Of a stretch of 10,465 bases of DNA, positions 7,822 to 10,465 are shown in pieces (within the stretch, counting starts at the first letter, position 1; each line of letters begins with the position of its first letter). The notes under the pieces were generated by a model. It searched no databases. It had not been told where the DNA came from and was given only the letters and a program-made list of their open reading frames with translations. The stretch comes from Bacteroidales bacterium (GTDB lineage Bacteria > Bacteroidota > Bacteroidia > Bacteroidales > UBA7960), in the NCBI GenBank assembly GCA_003557765.1, contig PWNO01000242.1, forward strand, positions 1 through 10,465, given 5' to 3'. A program made the position numbers and the translations under genes.

Positions 7822-8178
7822 TCAATAAGAGTCCGTGCTCAGCATGATCAGGGTACAATCTTCCACACACTCGATGCCGGCCTTACTGGCCATTTCTTCG
7901 AGTGTGTCATTGTATGTGCCAGGGTTAAATATGATACGCTCCGGTTGAAGCGATATGATATAATCCAGGTATTCATCCTGATTTTGTGGTCCAACGTACA
8001 GGGTGACCGTATGTATGTCATCCAGCGGGGGTGTCCCCTTGATGACATCAACATCCTCGATTTGCGTTTCCCGTTTGCCAATGGCAACCACTTCGTGGTC
8101 ATATTCGCGCAGGCGTTTGACGGCCTTATGGCTGTAGCGTAAAGGGTTGGGGCTTGCTCCGATGACAAGGGTCTTCAT
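7822..8178 (-). CDS. Small CoA-binding Rossmann-fold protein (CoA_binding_2 / YccU type)
   Basis: A 118-residue single-domain protein. It opens with MKTLVIGASPNPLRYS, the glycine-containing nucleotide-binding turn of the CoA-binding family (residues 5-16). Alternating strands and helices follow, including VTLYVGP (58-64), RIIFNPGTYN (81-90) and the closing IECVEDCTLIML (102-113), all standard landmarks of YccU-like stand-alone CoA-binding domains. Such proteins bind coenzyme A or acyl-CoA in the cytoplasm; their physiological role is poorly known. The ATG at 8178 lies eight bases after the osmC stop, so the two are almost certainly one transcript. Cys108 sits in a conserved position of the family. 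After its stop, a weak CAGG/CCTG hairpin (7815-7803) may help end the transcript. Confidence 0.85.
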   Translation of the reverse strand: MKTLVIGASPNPLRYSHKAVKRLREYDHEVVAIGKRETQIEDVDVIKGTPPLDDIHTVTLYVGPQNQDEYLDYIISLQPERIIFNPGTYNDTLEEMASKAGIECVEDCTLIMLSTDSY

Positions 8179-8186
8179 GATCCGCC

Positions 8187-8585
8187 TTATTTTGAAACCG
8201 TGTTTACAATAAATTCGGGTGCCTGGGCAATGTGTTTCTTAACAGTACAAGCACCAGCAGCCTTCACCACGGATTCCTTATACTTCATCGGAAAATCAGG
8301 GGGCAACAAAATATCGATTTCAATGGTGCCGATCATCCGCGTCATCTCATCGATATACATGCGTTGTACGATTTCAATGCCTTTGTCCGGAATACCTCGT
8401 TGTTTGCAAAATGATTTCACATAGTAACCGGCACACGTCCCGACAGATGCCAGGAAAAGATCAAAAGGTGAGGCCTGGCTGTTATTGCCTCCGTCTTTCT
8501 CAGGTTGGTCCGTGACAATCACATGTCCTTTATAGTGGGCTTCAACGATTTGATTTTCACCTAATACAATTTTCATTTCTTTCAT
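8187..8585 (-). CDS. OsmC/Ohr-family peroxiredoxin-like protein
   Basis: A 132-residue OsmC-fold protein. Relatives are thiol peroxidases that reduce organic hydroperoxides with two conserved cysteines. Here these are Cys51 in SVGTC on the long central helix and Cys113 in AAGACTVKKHI. The N-terminal sheet (IVLGENQIVEAHYKGHVIVTD), the SPFDLFLAS helix start and the typical 130-140-residue length all fit. An acidic residue (Asp42) sits where Ohr proteins have the catalytic Glu; a third Cys (60) lies one helical turn further on. The subfamily is the general OsmC/YhfA-like group rather than classical Ohr, so the natural substrate is uncertain. I chose the ATG at 8585. The frame also allows GTG at 8597 and ATG at 8576; the last is only three codons downstream and cannot be excluded. 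It is the first gene of a two-gene unit with the CoA-binding protein. Confidence 0.85.
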   Translation of the reverse strand: MKEMKIVLGENQIVEAHYKGHVIVTDQPEKDGGNNSQASPFDLFLASVGTCAGYYVKSFCKQRGIPDKGIEIVQRMYIDEMTRMIGTIEIDILLPPDFPMKYKESVVKAAGACTVKKHIAQAPEFIVNTVSK

Positions 8586-8632
8586 AACAATAATCACTTT
8601 ATTACTTCAACATCAGTTTCTTTAACGAATTG

Positions 8633-8698
8633 ACCAGTTGCTATAACGGACGGGTAAAATAACTGGCAGATCTGCAATCAAAAAAAGTCACCAGTTGC
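8633..8698. repeat. Repeat and palindrome cluster upstream of osmC
   Basis: In the 120-bp gap between the thioesterase and osmC genes, ACCAGTTGC occurs twice in direct orientation (8633-8641 and 8690-8698). The complementary AACTGG lies between them (8661-8666). Overlapping it is a perfect 10-bp palindrome, GCAGATCTGC (8666-8675). Read toward osmC, the palindrome falls between TTTG (8681-8678) and a poor -7-like TATTTTAC (8660-8653), with a 17-base gap between TTG and TA. This could be an operator or mutually exclusive RNA hairpins. The repeats are certain; a function is inference. Confidence 0.45.
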
Positions 8699-8705
8699 GG
8701 CAGGA

Positions 8706-9137
8706 TTATTGCGAAGATCGTGCGCGCTGCTCTTCCATCCTGTCGGTAAACCATCTTGGCGCCGGACATGGTCTTCCGGTTTCCTTGTTCAGAAAGGCCA
8801 GGGTGGTGTTGCCGATATTCAACAGCGTACCTTCCTCATTGTATATTTCATAACGAAAGTGCATGCGTGATGCGGGCATCTCGGGAACGGTGGTCTTGAT
8901 CGTCAGCAAGTCGTCATACCTGGCCGGTCGGATGTACTTGATATCCATCTTTGCGATCGGCATCACCACGCCTTGCGCTTCCATTTCCCTGTAAGTCATA
9001 CCCAGTTCTCTCATGGCCTCCGCCCTTGCCACTTCATAATATTGCGGATAATTGCCATAATATGCGAAACCCATCTGGTCCGTTTCCGCATACCTTACCC
9101 GCAGCTTGCATAAAAATGTAAACATAGGTTGTTGCAT
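8706..9137 (-). CDS. Acyl-CoA thioesterase, YbgC/FadM-like (4HBT hot-dog fold)
   Basis: A 143-residue cytoplasmic hot-dog-fold protein, the normal length for this family. It hydrolyses acyl-CoA thioesters, by family. The signature RYAETDQMGFAYYGNY (15-30) holds the catalytic Asp20 of 4HBT enzymes, followed by the long central helix YEVARAEAMRELG (34-46). The strand DIKYIRPARYDDLL (65-78) and the closing TLAFLNKETGRP (112-123) are also typical. The residue often His in YbgC (VVYH) is Tyr27 here, as in many related thioesterases. The ATG at 9137 gives a few residues before the first strand; ATG at 9125 (Met5) is an alternative. It lies 178 bp after secA with possible hairpins between, and 120 bp before osmC, so it is probably transcribed alone. 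The substrate chain length cannot be told from sequence. Confidence 0.88.
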   Translation of the reverse strand: MQQPMFTFLCKLRVRYAETDQMGFAYYGNYPQYYEVARAEAMRELGMTYREMEAQGVVMPIAKMDIKYIRPARYDDLLTIKTTVPEMPASRMHFRYEIYNEEGTLLNIGNTTLAFLNKETGRPCPAPRWFTDRMEEQRARSSQ

Positions 9138-9166
9138 AAAAGTATTACGTGCCTGGTATCATGTCA

Positions 9167-9181
9167 TGGCTACTTTAGCCA
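9167..9181. repeat. Short hairpin in the thioesterase leader
   Basis: TGGCTA (9167-9172) and TAGCCA (9176-9181) are exact inverted arms around a 3-base loop, 30 bases before the thioesterase start. It could be a small operator or leader hairpin, or chance. Confidence 0.25.
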
Positions 9182-9227
9182 GCACAGGTCTTGATCGTTT
9201 CCTCATCTTCGCAAAATAAAATCCTTA

Positions 9228-9243
9228 CATAGCTATTGCTATG
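9228..9243 (-). terminator. Candidate secA transcription terminator
   Basis: CATAGC (9228-9233) and GCTATG (9238-9243) are exact arms around a 4-base loop. On the minus strand, about 70 bases past the secA stop, the stem is followed by TAAGGATTTTATTTTG, a broken T-rich tract. The stem is short and only half G+C, so this is a weak candidate. The remainder of the 178-bp gap holds no gene that I can support. Confidence 0.35.
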
Positions 9244-9315
9244 CGCGGTTTTTCATTATTATGAGCTGAGAAAACATTTTTGCGACTTAACCGACACAGT
9301 TACATTGAAACAACA

Positions 9316-10465
9316 CTAGCCGGCCTTTCCATGGCATTGTTTGAATTTTTTGCCACTGCCGCACGGACAGGGTTCGTTTCTTCCTACTTTTTTCTCTACC
9401 CTCACGGGCTGTACTTTCTGGTGGCCACCCCTGCCTCCCGGAATGTCACTTCTGCCCTCCTTCAGTTTACTCATGTCGGTTCTTTGTTGTTCTGTGCCCT
9501 GTTGAATCTGTGCGGGGTCTTTCACAGGCAGCCTGGCTTTTCCGAGGAAGGAAATGATGTCCTTATTGACTTTGCCTATCATGCGCTTAAAAAGCTCAAA
9601 TGATTCAAACTTATAAATCAGCAGGGGGTCTTTCTGCTCATAAGCTGCACCCTGTACCGACTGCTTCAGGTCATCCATCTCCCTCAGGTGGTCTTTCCAG
9701 GAGTTATCAATGATACCCAGGGTAATGCCTTTTTCAATCGCCAGCATCACCTCACGGCCTTCGGTTTCGTATGCCTTTTTGAGGTTGGCGATCATGTTCA
9801 TGGTCTTCATTCCATCGGTGATTGGAATGGCAATGTTTTCGTACTTTTCTGAGGCCTTTTCGTACACTTGCTTAATTACGGGATAAGCTGTATTGGCAAT
9901 ATGTTCGCTCTTCTGCTTATAATTCACGAGTGCCTTCTCGTACAGGGTGCATGTAAGTTTTTCCGCCTTAGTTTCGAAGAATTCGTTTTCAGCAAAAGGT
10001 GACTCCATCCCAAAGGTGCGCAGCAGTTCAAAGGAAAATCCTTCGATGTCACCATTTTCCTGGTATTCAAGGATCATCTGGTCACAGGTGTCGTACATCA
10101 TGTTGGCGATGTCTACGGCAAGGCGTTCCCCAAAAAGGGCATTTCTCCTTTTTTTGTAAATGACCTCGCGCTGGGCATTCATCACGTCGTCATACTCCAG
10201 CAACCTTTTCCTTATACCAAAGTTGTTTTCCTCGACTTTTTTCTGGGCACGTTCGATGGATTTGGTGATCATGCTATGCTGTATCACCTCCCCTTCCTTA
10301 AGTCCCATGCGGTCCATCAGCGAAGATATCCTTCCTGAGCCAAACACGCGCATGAGGTCATCTTCCAATGAAACAAAAAACTGGGATGAACCCGGGTCGC
10401 CCTGGCGACCTGCACGACCACGCAGCTGCCGGTCTACGCGACGCGACTCATGCCTCTCGGTACCA
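9316..10465 (-). CDS. secA: SecA preprotein translocase ATPase, C-terminal third (5' end outside window)
   Basis: SecA is the ATPase motor that drives unfolded preproteins through SecYEG. The open frame continues to the right edge, so only the last 382 residues are seen; Bacteroidota SecA proteins are about 1,100 long. The fragment opens inside the second nucleotide-binding domain, with GTERHESRR and helicase motif VI ([14 protein letters not shown], 10429-10388). The helical scaffold follows ([19 protein letters not shown], then [18 protein letters not shown]). The two-helix finger region contains [15 protein letters not shown] and [18 protein letters not shown] Gly/Lys-rich linker leads to the zinc-binding SEC-C tail [19 protein letters not shown] (C-x-C-x8-C-H), which in relatives contacts SecB or the ribosome. 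The TTG at 10368 is an internal Leu codon, not a start. The stop is TAG. Identification is near certain. Confidence 0.97.
   Translation of the reverse strand, partial: GTERHESRRVDRQLRGRAGRQGDPGSSQFFVSLEDDLMRVFGSGRISSLMDRMGLKEGEVIQHSMITKSIERAQKKVEENNFGIRKRLLEYDDVMNAQREVIYKKRRNALFGERLAVDIANMMYDTCDQMILEYQENGDIEGFSFELLRTFGMESPFAENEFFETKAEKLTCTLYEKALVNYKQKSEHIANTAYPVIKQVYEKASEKYENIAIPITDGMKTMNMIANLKKAYETEGREVMLAIEKGITLGIIDNSWKDHLREMDDLKQSVQGAAYEQKDPLLIYKFESFELFKRMIGKVNKDIISFLGKARLPVKDPAQIQQGTEQQRTDMSKLKEGRSDIPGGRGGHQKVQPVRVEKKVGRNEPCPCGSGKKFKQCHGKAG

Noticed and set aside
8676..8690. A/T run after the thioesterase as an intrinsic terminator
   Set aside because: There is a T7 run on the minus strand, but I could not find a good stem directly before it.
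9137..9144. TACTTTTA just before the thioesterase ATG as a -7 element
   Set aside because: One mismatch to consensus, no -33 partner, and it would place transcription start inside the gene unless Met5 is the true start.
9280..9603. 107-codon plus-strand open frame over the end of secA
   Set aside because: It is antisense to the conserved SecA tail including the zinc motif, and shows no independent support.

Overview
The window looks like ordinary chromosome from a member of the Bacteroidota. Three things point there. Coding sequences carry little or no Shine-Dalgarno signal in front of their starts. Several genes are preceded by exact matches to the Bacteroidota -7 promoter element TAnnTTTG. 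The gene content is also typical of the phylum: a small OMP_b-brl-type outer-membrane barrel, a multi-repeat DUF349 protein, and SecA and ClpB with Bacteroidota-style sequence. I cannot name a genus.

Layout, left to right. On the plus strand there is the 3' four-fifths of clpB (N-terminal domain cut off by the window edge), then 30 bp later a LolC/LolE-type ABC transporter permease. From 3440 onward everything is on the minus strand. Read in transcription order, from the right edge leftward, it contains: the C-terminal third of secA (5' end cut off), a YbgC-like acyl-CoA thioesterase, an OsmC-family peroxiredoxin-like protein, a small CoA-binding Rossmann protein, a Cys/Met-metabolism PLP enzyme close to methionine gamma-lyase, a large DUF349 protein with a 90-bp tandem repeat near its N-terminus, and a small outer-membrane beta-barrel protein. 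The permease and the barrel gene converge at 3389-3439, over an 8-bp inverted repeat.

Operon structure. Only osmC and the CoA-binding gene (8-nt gap) look firmly co-transcribed. The other minus-strand genes are separated by 53-183 bp, and several gaps show promoter-like or hairpin-like signals, so most genes are probably expressed singly. No stretch longer than 300 bp lacks a gene. I see no RNA gene, insertion sequence, CRISPR array, phage gene or attachment site.

Functional themes are housekeeping: protein disaggregation (ClpB), secretion (SecA), lipoprotein or envelope traffic (LolC/E-like permease, barrel protein), sulfur amino-acid metabolism, and acyl-CoA or redox chemistry. I found no convincing new multi-gene system. 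The most notable points are the recent-looking 90-bp repeat expansion and regular five-repeat Trp spacing in the DUF349 protein, the proline at the methionine gamma-lyase specificity position in the PLP enzyme, and the repeat- and palindrome-rich leader in front of osmC.
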